Positions 7,588-15,299 of a DNA stretch of 64,000 nt are shown here, piece after piece. Origin of the DNA: Paenibacillus sp. JQZ6Y-1 (GTDB lineage Bacteria > Bacillota > Bacilli > Paenibacillales > Paenibacillaceae); NCBI RefSeq assembly GCF_040719145.1, contig NZ_JBFDUZ010000001.1:496001-560000 (forward strand), written 5' to 3'. The notes beneath the pieces were generated by a model. The model was not told the origin of the DNA. It saw nothing but the letters and a program-made list of their open reading frames with translations, and did not search any database. Numbering within the stretch: position 1 is the first letter of the stretch; each line of letters begins with the position of its first letter. Made by a program: the position numbers and the translations under genes.

Positions 7588-7911
7588 ATGAAAGTTTATA
7601 ACAAACTGATTCGTGATCGTATTCCTGAAATCATTGAAGCATCTGGAAAGAAAGCAAACATAGAAATTATGAATGATTCAGATTACTTAAAATCTTTGAA
7701 TAGTAAGCTTCAAGAGGAATTAGATGAATACAATGAAGATCAAGATGTGAGCGAGCTGGCAGATCTAATTGAAGTAGCTTATGCAATCATCGAGCATAAA
7801 GGAATGAGTATTGATGAATTTGAACAGCTTCGTTTGAAAAAGAAGGAAGAACGTGGGGGATTCAAAGATAAGTTATTTTTATTGAATGTTGAAGACCAAC
7901 AGCAGACATGA
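7588..7911 (+). CDS. MazG-like nucleotide pyrophosphohydrolase (phosphoribosyl-ATP pyrophosphohydrolase-like)
   Basis: A 107-residue all-helical protein with the family start YNKLIRDRIPEII (residues 3-15), the metal-binding pattern KLQEELDEY (~39-47) and ELADLIEVAYAI (~57-68), and the usual KKEERGGFKDKLFL ending. These small MazG-like/PRA-PH-like enzymes hydrolyse (d)NTPs or related nucleotides to monophosphates and pyrophosphate. The gene is not part of a his operon, so a role in histidine synthesis is unlikely. It follows the HNH gene by 18 bases with a GGAGG site, and a strong terminator follows. Similar small pyrophosphohydrolases occur in mobile defence loci, where they may deplete nucleotides or police the pool; that role here is inference. 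Confidence 0.82.
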   Translation: MKVYNKLIRDRIPEIIEASGKKANIEIMNDSDYLKSLNSKLQEELDEYNEDQDVSELADLIEVAYAIIEHKGMSIDEFEQLRLKKKEERGGFKDKLFLLNVEDQQQT

Positions 7912-7950
7912 TTTTTATATACTCGGTTTGAAAAACTTGGTTAATTAACA

Positions 7951-7990
7951 AAACCAGCATCTCTTATAAATAAGAGATGCTGGTTTTGCT
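7951..7990 (+). terminator. Terminator after the HNH/MazG-like operon
   Basis: A perfect 16-base inverted repeat (7951-7966 with 7971-7986) with a 4-base loop, ending in GGTTTTGCTTT. It marks the end of the last prophage gene, only ~40-90 bases before the junction with cpaF. Confidence 0.88.
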
Positions 7991-8028
7991 TTAAGTACAC
8001 AATATTAAAGATACTTCCCCATCTATAA

Positions 8029-8085
8029 TACAGTGGATTCAATAAGCATCGATTCCACTATAAGAGAGATACTAGTTTGTCGACA
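8029..8085. other. Right prophage junction (attR-like) inside cpaF
   Basis: Upstream of about 8077 the sequence is AT-rich and unlike CpaF. From 8077 on it encodes the conserved CpaF stretch S-T-G-H-A-N-S. The frame is open back to 8029, but those codons do not resemble CpaF. The change therefore occurs around 8070-8080. A near-palindrome (GTGGATTC at 8033-8040, GATTCCAC at 8051-8058, one mismatch) lies beside it and could be a recombinase arm. The exact core cannot be defined without the left junction, which is outside the window. Confidence 0.6.
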
Positions 8086-8460
8086 GGGCATGCTAACAGC
8101 GCGCGCGATATGCTAAGTCGTCTAGAAACGATGGTATTAAGCGGTGCTGATTTGCCAATTCAGGTGGTCAGACAGCAAATTGGCTCGGCGATTGATATTT
8201 TTGTACATTTATCCCGATTGCGCGATCGTTCACGCCGAGTGGTGGAGATCTCTGAAGTGCGCGGCATGATTGATGGTGAAGTGGTATTGAATCCGCTGTT
8301 TGTATTTGAGGAGCAGGGTGAGCGGGAAGGACGCATTATCGGACAACTTGCACCGACTGGTAATTTACTAATACATACGGACAAGCTGAGAGCTGCAGGA
8401 ATTGAAGAATGGCGTAGGCTGGCTAATATGGGTACAGAACCTTCGGCGATTGAGGCGTAA
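8077..8460 (+). pseudogene. cpaF: 3' fragment of cpaF/tadA (Tad pilus assembly ATPase), split by the prophage
   Basis: These 127 codons are the C-terminal quarter of a CpaF/TadA-type secretion ATPase, normally ~400-450 residues. STGHANSARDMLSRLETMVL is the conserved block following the Walker B/His box, then IRQQI-like VVRQQIGSAIDIFVHLSRLRD and SRRVVEISEV. The Walker A, Asp box and Walker B regions are missing, and no ribosome binding site precedes the first possible start (TTG 8077). The upstream sequence is prophage. It sits where cpaF belongs, just before tadB. The simplest reading is that the prophage integrated inside cpaF and the 5' part lies at its left end beyond the window. The fragment alone cannot be an active ATPase; precise excision could restore the gene. 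Confidence 0.85.
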
Positions 8461-8478
8461 AGGGAAAGGGGGATTACG

Positions 8479-9345
8479 ATGATTAATACCAATAGCCGTA
8501 TGCAGCGGCAAACGCAGCCAAGCGTTACTGCACCTCCGTCTCGCTCACCGTCTGGACCATCACATCCACCATCAAAACAGGCGCCTGTTCAGGAGCAAAA
8601 GCTTCCTGATTATAGCGTATATCGTCTGAGCATCGTCCAGCGGATACTGTGCATCATCGTATGCGGCGCTGCCTTTGCGATGATCGGGTATTTATTTTAT
8701 CACCAGTGGATTGTCAGTATTGTGTTTGCAGGGGCTGCATGGTTTACGCCCAAGCTGTTGCGTCGTCATCTGTTGGAGCGTCGAAGAAGTGCGCTAAGTT
8801 CTTATTTTAAACAAGCACTGTATTCTCTATCATCGTCGCTTGCTGCCGGACGGTCAGTGGAAAATGGATTTCGGGAAGCAGCGCAGGATTTGCTGATGCT
8901 GTATCCAGATGGTGAGAACGATATGATCCGTGAGTTGAATATTATTACCACCCGGCTTGATTATGGACAGCCGATTGAAGAAGCACTGGCGGACTTTAGT
9001 AGTCGCGCGAACAATGAAGACATTTCCAATTTTGCGGATGTGTTTGTGACATGTAAGCGCACGGGTGGCGATTTGGTAGAAGTTATACGGAAAACGTCAT
9101 CTGTCATTGGTGAAAAGCTGGATATTCAGCAGGATATTGCTGTAATGATCGCACAGAAAAAGATGGAGTCGAATATTTTGATGGCGACACCGTTTATCTT
9201 TTTGCTGTTTTTGAATTTTGCAGCTGGCGATTTTATGAAGCCATTGTATGAAAGTGTAATCGGTATTGTGATGGCAACGGTATGTCTGCTCGCACTGGGA
9301 GCCTGCTTCTGGCTGATTCGTAAGTTTATGAGTATCAAAGTGTAG
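8479..9345 (+). CDS. tadB: Tad pilus inner-membrane platform protein TadB
   Basis: A 288-residue GspF/T2SF-type protein. After a Pro/Ser/Gln-rich N-terminal tail (residues 1-~45) there are two hydrophobic segments (about 53-75 and 78-92). The cytoplasmic T2SF domain follows, with YFKQALYSLSSSLAAGRS, ALADFSSRA, FADVFVTCKRTGGDLVEVI and IGEKLDIQQDI, and two C-terminal membrane segments lie at ~233-255 and ~260-282. It works with TadC and the ATPase CpaF to assemble Flp pili. An AAAGGGGG site precedes the ATG at 8479, 18 bases after the cpaF fragment, so in the intact locus it was co-transcribed with cpaF. With cpaF split, transcription of the rest of the operon may depend on a promoter in or near the prophage end. 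Confidence 0.9.
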   Translation: MINTNSRMQRQTQPSVTAPPSRSPSGPSHPPSKQAPVQEQKLPDYSVYRLSIVQRILCIIVCGAAFAMIGYLFYHQWIVSIVFAGAAWFTPKLLRRHLLERRRSALSSYFKQALYSLSSSLAAGRSVENGFREAAQDLLMLYPDGENDMIRELNIITTRLDYGQPIEEALADFSSRANNEDISNFADVFVTCKRTGGDLVEVIRKTSSVIGEKLDIQQDIAVMIAQKKMESNILMATPFIFLLFLNFAAGDFMKPLYESVIGIVMATVCLLALGACFWLIRKFMSIKV

Positions 9346-9440
9346 AGCATAGAGTAGAAACAGAGCGGATTCGTTTAGTACTTGAACAGAATCTAGCGGT
9401 ACAGATACAAAGCCGAACATGGATAGGTAACTGAAAGGAG

Positions 9441-10334
9441 GTGAATCAACTGATTGGGGTATGGCTGGAAGGATTACTGGCAGCTTTTCTGCTTGTAGGT
9501 TGGGTAGTATTGCATCAGCAGGCAGAGGAGCGTCATAAGCAGCTAGCGGCTTTACCGTTTGAAGTGATCAAGCTGCGCAAGCTGCTGCCTGCAATGCTGG
9601 TATTGATCGAAAAAGCCAAATTTACAGCGCGATTCTCGGGCGCCTTTTACCGTGTACAAAGTTTGGTGCAAAAAGGATTTGGGGTCCATGGGAGCGGAGA
9701 ACGTTCTCTGCTGTACATCGCAGAGATGGCAGGGTATGTCTGGTTATTATTAACCGGTGGCTGTATTATGGCTGCTTGTAATGGTGGCAGTGTGACATGG
9801 TTAGGCTTTGGCGCAGTGCTTGCTGTACTGCTACCGGTATCGTTGTTTCGTGACCTGCGCAAAAAGGTGCAGGAGCGCGAACAGGATATTTTGCTGGAGC
9901 TGCCAGAATTGCTGAACAAGATTGTTTTGCTGGTTGGAGCGGGGGAAACAGCACAGCGAGCGATCATGCGTTGTATCCAGCGCAAGCAGGAGAGTGCAGC
10001 CGATCATCCGTTGTACCGCGAGATGATCCAAATGCTGAATGAGCTGGAAAATGGCTATCCGTTTCCACAATCGCTAGAAGCATTCAGCAAGCGCTGTGGT
10101 GTGCAGGAGGTATCCGTATTTACTACAACAGTACTGCTGAACTTCCGGCGTGGTGGTGGCGAGTTTGGACTAGCATTACGTGAACTGTCACGCACACTTT
10201 GGGACAAACGCAAAGCGGTTAGCCGGATGCGTGGGGAACAGGCATCATCCAAAATGGTCATGCCTATGGTAATGATTTTTGTAATTGTAATGGTTTTGGT
10301 CGGTACGCCGGCATTTATGATGATGAATATGTAG
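9441..10334 (+). CDS. tadC: Tad pilus inner-membrane platform protein TadC
   Basis: A ~297-residue T2SF-family membrane protein, the usual partner of TadB. Membrane segments lie at about residues 2-20, 95-132 (two) and 272-295. The cytoplasmic T2SF domain shows LLELPELLNKIVLLVGAGETAQRAIMRC, YPFPQSLEAFSKRCGVQEVSVF and FRRGGGEFGLALRELSRTLWDKR. The start is unclear. A very strong AAAGGAGGTGA site (9434-9444) covers the GTG at 9441, which is too close for that codon, while CTG 9450 is ideally spaced. I keep the GTG as the conventional call. A 95-base gap separates it from tadB. Together they form the pilus platform in the cytoplasmic membrane. Confidence 0.85.
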   Translation: MNQLIGVWLEGLLAAFLLVGWVVLHQQAEERHKQLAALPFEVIKLRKLLPAMLVLIEKAKFTARFSGAFYRVQSLVQKGFGVHGSGERSLLYIAEMAGYVWLLLTGGCIMAACNGGSVTWLGFGAVLAVLLPVSLFRDLRKKVQEREQDILLELPELLNKIVLLVGAGETAQRAIMRCIQRKQESAADHPLYREMIQMLNELENGYPFPQSLEAFSKRCGVQEVSVFTTTVLLNFRRGGGEFGLALRELSRTLWDKRKAVSRMRGEQASSKMVMPMVMIFVIVMVLVGTPAFMMMNM

Positions 10335-10348
10335 GAGGATAATAAGCA

Positions 10349-10552
10349 ATGACAACAATACTTAAACAATCCTGGAATGGGATGAAAAGCTTTTGGAAGC
10401 AAGAAGACGGGATCGGTACGCTCGAAATGGTCCTAATTGTAGCAGTTATTATTATGATTGCAATAGCGTTTAAGGACAAGATTACAGATGTAGTAGATAA
10501 AATGCTGGAATACATGGAAAAACAAAGTAAAGAGTTCCAAAAAACACCTTGA
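10349..10552 (+). CDS. flp: Flp-type (type IVb) pilin
   Basis: A 67-residue pilin precursor. The processing site is G-I-G-T-L-E within EDGIGTLEMVLIVAVI (about residues 20-35): cleavage would occur after the Gly, leaving the Glu at position 5 that all type IV pilins need, followed by a ~20-residue hydrophobic helix and a short basic/acidic tail (FKDKITDVVDKMLEYMEK). This matches the Flp1-like pilins of Firmicutes Tad loci. It is the major fibre subunit, matured by the peptidase encoded at 14736-15248. An AGGAGGA site precedes it, and its stop TGA overlaps the start of the TadE-like gene. Confidence 0.88.
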   Translation: MTTILKQSWNGMKSFWKQEDGIGTLEMVLIVAVIIMIAIAFKDKITDVVDKMLEYMEKQSKEFQKTP

Positions 10553-11211
10553 TGAAAAAAGCAAATTTTTGGAGAAATACACGCGGAAGCTTCACGATTG
10601 AAGCTTCCATCGTGTTTCCTATTATTCTATTTACAACGTTGTTGCTGCTATTTTTTTGTATGGTGCTATACCAGAATACAATGCTTAAGCAAGCGGCTTC
10701 CAAAACATCAGAGCGGGCAGCGTATTCATGGGATAATAGCCATAAGGATGCGAATACCGGCGCTGTTGCTGAAGGGCAAAATGATGGTCTATATTGGCGG
10801 CTGACAAGCGATGATATGTTGAGTAAGCTATTTGGTTGGACAGGATCGGCACCATCGACCGAAGTTTCCATTCCAGGAGGAAGCGGCGGATCATTGCCAC
10901 AGCAAAAGCTATCTGCCGCTGCCTCCTGGGTTCCGGGTGAAATGAGTGGAAATATCAAATATGACAATGGTATGCTAATGCGTTCCATCGAAACAACATT
11001 GTCTCGTCCGGTATCCTTTGCGCCGTTGGAGCGTCAATTGGGACACTCGCTCACTCAGCAGATTACTGCTGGTGCGGTTGTGGTGGAGCCAGTAGAATTT
11101 ATTCGCAATGTAGAATTGCTACGTTATTATGCTGCCAAGGCTTCCGGTAATTTTGGTCCTGCTCTTGACTTAGGAAAAGCGGGAGCTATTGTACAGTGGT
11201 TTAGTCAATGA
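10552..11211 (+). CDS. TadE-like pseudopilin
   Basis: A 219-residue protein starting at the ATG overlapping the pilin stop (TGATG), so translation is coupled. Near the N-terminus RGSFTIEASIVFPIILF (about residues 11-27) is the TadE signature, with a prepilin-type Glu followed by a hydrophobic helix. The rest is an extracellular domain without recognised motifs but with a Gly/Ser-rich patch around residue 105. TadE-type pseudopilins are processed by the prepilin peptidase and take part in initiating or anchoring Flp pili. A second TadE-like gene lies at 13561-14691. Confidence 0.85.
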   Translation: MKKANFWRNTRGSFTIEASIVFPIILFTTLLLLFFCMVLYQNTMLKQAASKTSERAAYSWDNSHKDANTGAVAEGQNDGLYWRLTSDDMLSKLFGWTGSAPSTEVSIPGGSGGSLPQQKLSAAASWVPGEMSGNIKYDNGMLMRSIETTLSRPVSFAPLERQLGHSLTQQITAGAVVVEPVEFIRNVELLRYYAAKASGNFGPALDLGKAGAIVQWFSQ

Positions 11212-11255
11212 GAAAGAACTGACATTTGAAAGAACAAGCAAGCGGAGGGAGTACA

Positions 11256-13592
11256 GTGAACCAATCCAAAGCAGCACGGACGATCCGCAGCTGGAAAAGA
11301 CAGTTATGGCAAAAGGTACAGGATACGCGCGGTGCAGTTACTATTTTTCTAATTGTAGTACTGGCAGGTGTATTTACCTTTACTGCTGTATTTATTGATT
11401 ATGCGAGAATCGCCGCTATGCAAGTACAAACCGAACGTTTAACTCATGCACTGGTGCGTTCGGTTATGTCGGCGTATGAGCCTGAGTATCAGAAAAATTA
11501 TGGACTATTTGCGTTTGGTGGTAGTGATGCTAATCAATTGCTGGGTACAGCGATAAATGAAAATATGAAGTACACCGATATAGATAATCAATTTAATCTT
11601 ATCCCCTTGCAGGTCAAAAATTCATCCATTGAATTGAGCCGTCCACTGGGCAAATATGATGTATTTAACCAGCAGGTGCAGGAAGAAATGAAATACAAAG
11701 CACCCATTGATTTTACGATTGAAGTAGTGGAGAAAATGCGCAGCATGTCTTCTATTATGAAAGAAACTACGCAAACGACGGAAGTATTAAATAATGTACG
11801 TGAACCTTACGAACGACGCGAGAAAGCAATTGACAAATTGTTGACATTGCAAAAAAAGACTGCCAAAGATGTACTGGCACTAGCCAAAATGGTTATGTAT
11901 CCAGCAGGCACTTCAATCGCTGACAAAAACGTAGGGTCGATCTCGTCGCTTGCCAATATTGCTGCTCAGTTTAATGACTATACGAAGCTTATTGCCGAAG
12001 ATAAAAAGCGCAAAAAGAAAGAAAAGCCTGCTATCAACACCCAGAAAATAGCTAAATATAAAAGTAATTCAGCTTCACTGCTGGACAGGATCATGCCTTT
12101 AGCACGCAACCTAACTCTTACTCATAAAAGTACATACGATGAAGGTATAAAGTTAATGGCGGACATTCGTAAAGAGAATGAAAGTATCAAAGAAGAAATT
12201 CGTAAAGCCAGAACACGCCCTGAAAATGGATCTTATAACACCGTAAGTGGAACGAATACACCAGGTAGTACGTCTAGCAGCGCTAACGCGGCTGCTGAAG
12301 CTCAGATTGCCGAACTACGCAAAAATCTGGATCAGCTTGTGTTGTCGGATGAATTGCTGAATCGCATGGATGCTTCTATTACTACGCAGCAATCTGACTA
12401 TGCGGCGATTGTAAAATCACTAGAATTTTCAGTGGGTGAAGCGCAGCAGGTTGTGAAACGCACATCCGGTAGTGCAGAAACTTTAAAATCCAAAACGATA
12501 GAAACGGCTCGTTTGCTGGAACAATATTTGAACAACTATCAAGGTCTAGCAGCTGCTCCATCCGGTAAGCTAGGCAAAATCGAAAAAAATATTGCTGATG
12601 CGCGCAAAGGTACAGACACAGTAGCACAGGATGAAGCCAAGGCAAAGCAATCTATGAAAAAGGCGACCGCCGTGATTAGCGCTATTGCAGCACTGGGAGC
12701 GGGTGCGCAGGCTGCTGGTGCTAGCTTTGAAGAAGTGAACGAATACTATCAATCCAATATGAATTTCAATGAGGCTATCGCAGCTGCTGAGGAAAATGCT
12801 AAAGAAATCAACGATGATCCGTATGAAGAGAGTACGAGTTCGATGAGTGCGATGGATGTTATTTACGGTGGCATTGCTAATGTACTGATGAAAAGTCGCA
12901 ACGAGTTCTATATGAACGAATATGCGGTGCATTATTTTGAACCATTCGATGTTATGATGTGGGGCAATATGGTGGAATCGGTGCAAAAGCGTGATGCTTC
13001 ACTGGCAGGCGATTTTCCGATTTCCGAGGTAATGGATCAGCAATCGATTCAAGATGCGATGACCTTGCTAACAGTCGATAGTCAACAGCTGGAATATATC
13101 ATTTACGGATATAACGGTCCGGTCTCGAACCTAACGGCAGCATATACGGAAATTTTCGGCATGCGGATGGCGATTCGTACCGCAGAAGGATTGGTCAAAT
13201 ACGCTAGATTAGGTCATCCATTGGCTGTACTTGCAGCCGGAATCGCTTATGGCGTAGAGATGGCGCTCAAGGACATGATTGATCTATTCACCAAAGGGTA
13301 CACCGATCTGTCTGGCTATCTTAAAGTTCATTTTGAATATCGCGATTATTTAAGACTATTTTTGTTACAAACAAATAACGAAAAGAAAATGTCACGAATG
13401 CTAGCTCTCATTCGCTACAACACCGACATCAATCCGCAGGAACGCAATACGTATGCCTCAGCGCATATTCAGACCGGAATGAGGATATGGTTTTTGCCAG
13501 CGATTACTAAGATGCTGCAATCGGTGCAAACCGACAGTTCAGTGAAACAGGGTGTGTATTATGAAGATAAACAGGCAGATTTCAGCTACTGA
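11256..13592 (+). CDS. Large TadG-like Tad-locus protein (DUF5702 type)
   Basis: About 778 residues. The GTG at 11256 has a GGAGGG site and is preferred over an upstream in-frame TTG (11226) that has none. RGAVTIFLIVVLAGVFTFTAVFIDYAR (residues ~26-52) is a TadE/TadG-style N-terminal membrane anchor. A long helical, coiled-coil-prone extracellular region (about 150-480) rich in Lys, Glu, Ala and Gln follows, with a Ser/Thr/Gly linker near 335. The C-terminal third contains Met- and Tyr-rich segments and a hydrophobic stretch near 650. The N-terminus and operon position match the DUF5702 proteins of Firmicutes Tad operons. Its role is unproven but probably structural, at the pilus base or surface. 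The 3' end overlaps the next gene by 32 bases. Confidence 0.75.
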   Translation: MNQSKAARTIRSWKRQLWQKVQDTRGAVTIFLIVVLAGVFTFTAVFIDYARIAAMQVQTERLTHALVRSVMSAYEPEYQKNYGLFAFGGSDANQLLGTAINENMKYTDIDNQFNLIPLQVKNSSIELSRPLGKYDVFNQQVQEEMKYKAPIDFTIEVVEKMRSMSSIMKETTQTTEVLNNVREPYERREKAIDKLLTLQKKTAKDVLALAKMVMYPAGTSIADKNVGSISSLANIAAQFNDYTKLIAEDKKRKKKEKPAINTQKIAKYKSNSASLLDRIMPLARNLTLTHKSTYDEGIKLMADIRKENESIKEEIRKARTRPENGSYNTVSGTNTPGSTSSSANAAAEAQIAELRKNLDQLVLSDELLNRMDASITTQQSDYAAIVKSLEFSVGEAQQVVKRTSGSAETLKSKTIETARLLEQYLNNYQGLAAAPSGKLGKIEKNIADARKGTDTVAQDEAKAKQSMKKATAVISAIAALGAGAQAAGASFEEVNEYYQSNMNFNEAIAAAEENAKEINDDPYEESTSSMSAMDVIYGGIANVLMKSRNEFYMNEYAVHYFEPFDVMMWGNMVESVQKRDASLAGDFPISEVMDQQSIQDAMTLLTVDSQQLEYIIYGYNGPVSNLTAAYTEIFGMRMAIRTAEGLVKYARLGHPLAVLAAGIAYGVEMALKDMIDLFTKGYTDLSGYLKVHFEYRDYLRLFLLQTNNEKKMSRMLALIRYNTDINPQERNTYASAHIQTGMRIWFLPAITKMLQSVQTDSSVKQGVYYEDKQADFSY

Positions 13593-14691
13593 TCATCTTT
13601 CACAAGAATATGCTGATCAGCAGCAATCACCTGTCCAACCATCTGCGATCCATTCGTCATCAGTTTTAAGATCACAAAGAAAAGACTCGGTACGATTCAC
13701 TTGTGTACTTTCCATCAGTCGTTTGTTGTCTAACAGACATTTACAGCGCTCGGAGCGCGGTAGCATCGTATTGGAAGCGGCAATGGTACTACCGATCTTC
13801 TTATTCGTCTCTGTCTTTCTGGTATATATCGTGCAAATGACGTTAATCTCCACTTCATTAAACAATGTATCTTCCGATACCGCTCGATATGTAAGCACAC
13901 ATATGTATGTGGTCAAAGAAGCAGGAACAGCTATTGAAAATTCCAAATACATGCCAAAGATGAGTCTGACCGATCTGGCTGCTAAGTATGACTCGTTATT
14001 TCCGCCACCACTAAATGGCTGGGTTCAGGATATGGCAACCACAGGAGATACACGTCTACGACAACTCAAAAATCAGGCTTCAGCAGCAGTGTTGGATGCG
14101 GCGATCAAACCGCTGATCCAGCAGGTATCATCAGATAATGGATTGGATTTTGAGCGTATTCATGTAAGTGAAGTGACCGTGCCCGATATGTCTGGCAGTC
14201 CGTATTTTGGCATTGAGTTAAGTTATGAATTGCCCTTCAAGGTGCCCCTTGTCTTTCGTCCAATTGTATTGCAATCCAGAGCGGTCGAGCGACTATGGAT
14301 TGGTGATACTGGCGAAAGTGATGTTGCTTCCAGCGATGAAACCAAAGAAAAAACAGGAGTGAAGGTAGTATCTGTACCAAGTCCGGCGCATCCTGAATCG
14401 CTCATTTCGATTGCTGCTACAGCTCCACCCAATTCTAAAATTCATCTGGAAGTGAGCTACAAAAGTGGCAGTAGTACGGCACAGGGCTTAGGGGATGCAA
14501 TGTCCGACGCAGACGGCAATATTACTTGGACATGGAAAATTCCTTCTTCGGCTACTGAAGGCTGGGCAACATATGTATTAACAACAGAGGACGGGCAAAA
14601 AATTCAAGGAACATTTGAGATCACTGATTATGATGGGCGTCCGGTTATTTCCGGTGCTCCGGGTACAGGAGCGAATCCTATCAAACCATGA
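13561..14691 (+). CDS. Second TadE-like protein with C-terminal Ig-like domain
   Basis: A 376-residue protein from the ATG at 13561, 32 bases inside the previous gene; an in-frame GTG lies three codons upstream. The first ~60 residues are polar. RGSIVLEAAMVLPIFLFVSVFLVYI (about 67-91) is the TadE signature with Glu before the hydrophobic helix. The extracellular part ends in a ~90-residue beta domain (SIAATAPPNSKIHLEVSY, TWTWKIPSSATEGWATYVL), resembling an Ig-like fold. The unusually long region before the TadE motif makes it unclear whether the true start is further downstream. It is probably a minor pilus component or tip/anchor protein. Confidence 0.75.
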   Translation: MKINRQISATDHLSQEYADQQQSPVQPSAIHSSSVLRSQRKDSVRFTCVLSISRLLSNRHLQRSERGSIVLEAAMVLPIFLFVSVFLVYIVQMTLISTSLNNVSSDTARYVSTHMYVVKEAGTAIENSKYMPKMSLTDLAAKYDSLFPPPLNGWVQDMATTGDTRLRQLKNQASAAVLDAAIKPLIQQVSSDNGLDFERIHVSEVTVPDMSGSPYFGIELSYELPFKVPLVFRPIVLQSRAVERLWIGDTGESDVASSDETKEKTGVKVVSVPSPAHPESLISIAATAPPNSKIHLEVSYKSGSSTAQGLGDAMSDADGNITWTWKIPSSATEGWATYVLTTEDGQKIQGTFEITDYDGRPVISGAPGTGANPIKP

Positions 14692-14735
14692 TGATCCTGT
14701 TCTCTGCCATATCAAACCAAAAGGAGTCAAATGTA

Positions 14736-15248
14736 ATGGAAACTGTATTTATCGGCAGCGGCATTTTTATTCTGTGGGCATTCTGGACAGATATAACAGC
14801 ACGCAAAATTCCGAATCTGCTTAATCTACTGTTCGTAATCAGCGGGCTGGTCTATCACGGTATCACCAGTAAGACAGAAGGGTTGCTGTTTTCCGGTAAA
14901 GGGCTATTGCTTGGATTCGGACTGATGCTGATATTGTATCTATTTCGTGCAGTTGGCGCTGGGGACGTTAAATTGTTCGCAGGCATTGGCGTATGGCTAG
15001 GACTTGGGATGACGGCACAGGTGATGATGTACTCGATCCTGTTTGCTGGTTTGATCGGATTAGTGATTATGCTATGGCGGCGGGAAACGATAGTTCGTAT
15101 GCGTAATGTACTGCGGAAAATTACAGGCGCATTGCTATGGAAGCAAAAACTGCGTCCAGATGATGCCGAACACAAGCAATACTTAACATTTCCATTTATG
15201 ACGGCAGTGCTGCCCGGTGTACTATTTTGCTATTTGTATATGGGATAA
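14736..15248 (+). CDS. cpaA: Prepilin peptidase (CpaA/TadV type, A24 family)
   Basis: A 170-residue polytopic membrane protein with the two active-site aspartates of A24 peptidases: FWTDITARKIPN (residues ~14-25, Asp17) and GAGDVKLF (~72-79, the G-x-G-D motif). An AAAGGAG site 9 bases upstream sets the ATG at 14736; longer in-frame starts at 14688 lack a site. A two-codon ATG-TAA lies just before it in another frame. It lacks the N-methylase domain of type IVa peptidases, as is normal for Tad loci. It should cleave the leader peptides of the Flp pilin and TadE-like proteins encoded upstream. Confidence 0.9.
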   Translation: METVFIGSGIFILWAFWTDITARKIPNLLNLLFVISGLVYHGITSKTEGLLFSGKGLLLGFGLMLILYLFRAVGAGDVKLFAGIGVWLGLGMTAQVMMYSILFAGLIGLVIMLWRRETIVRMRNVLRKITGALLWKQKLRPDDAEHKQYLTFPFMTAVLPGVLFCYLYMG

Positions 15249-15299
15249 ACGGAATTTGCAAAACAACATCGGGCGATGAGCAGGGAAAGGATGAACATA

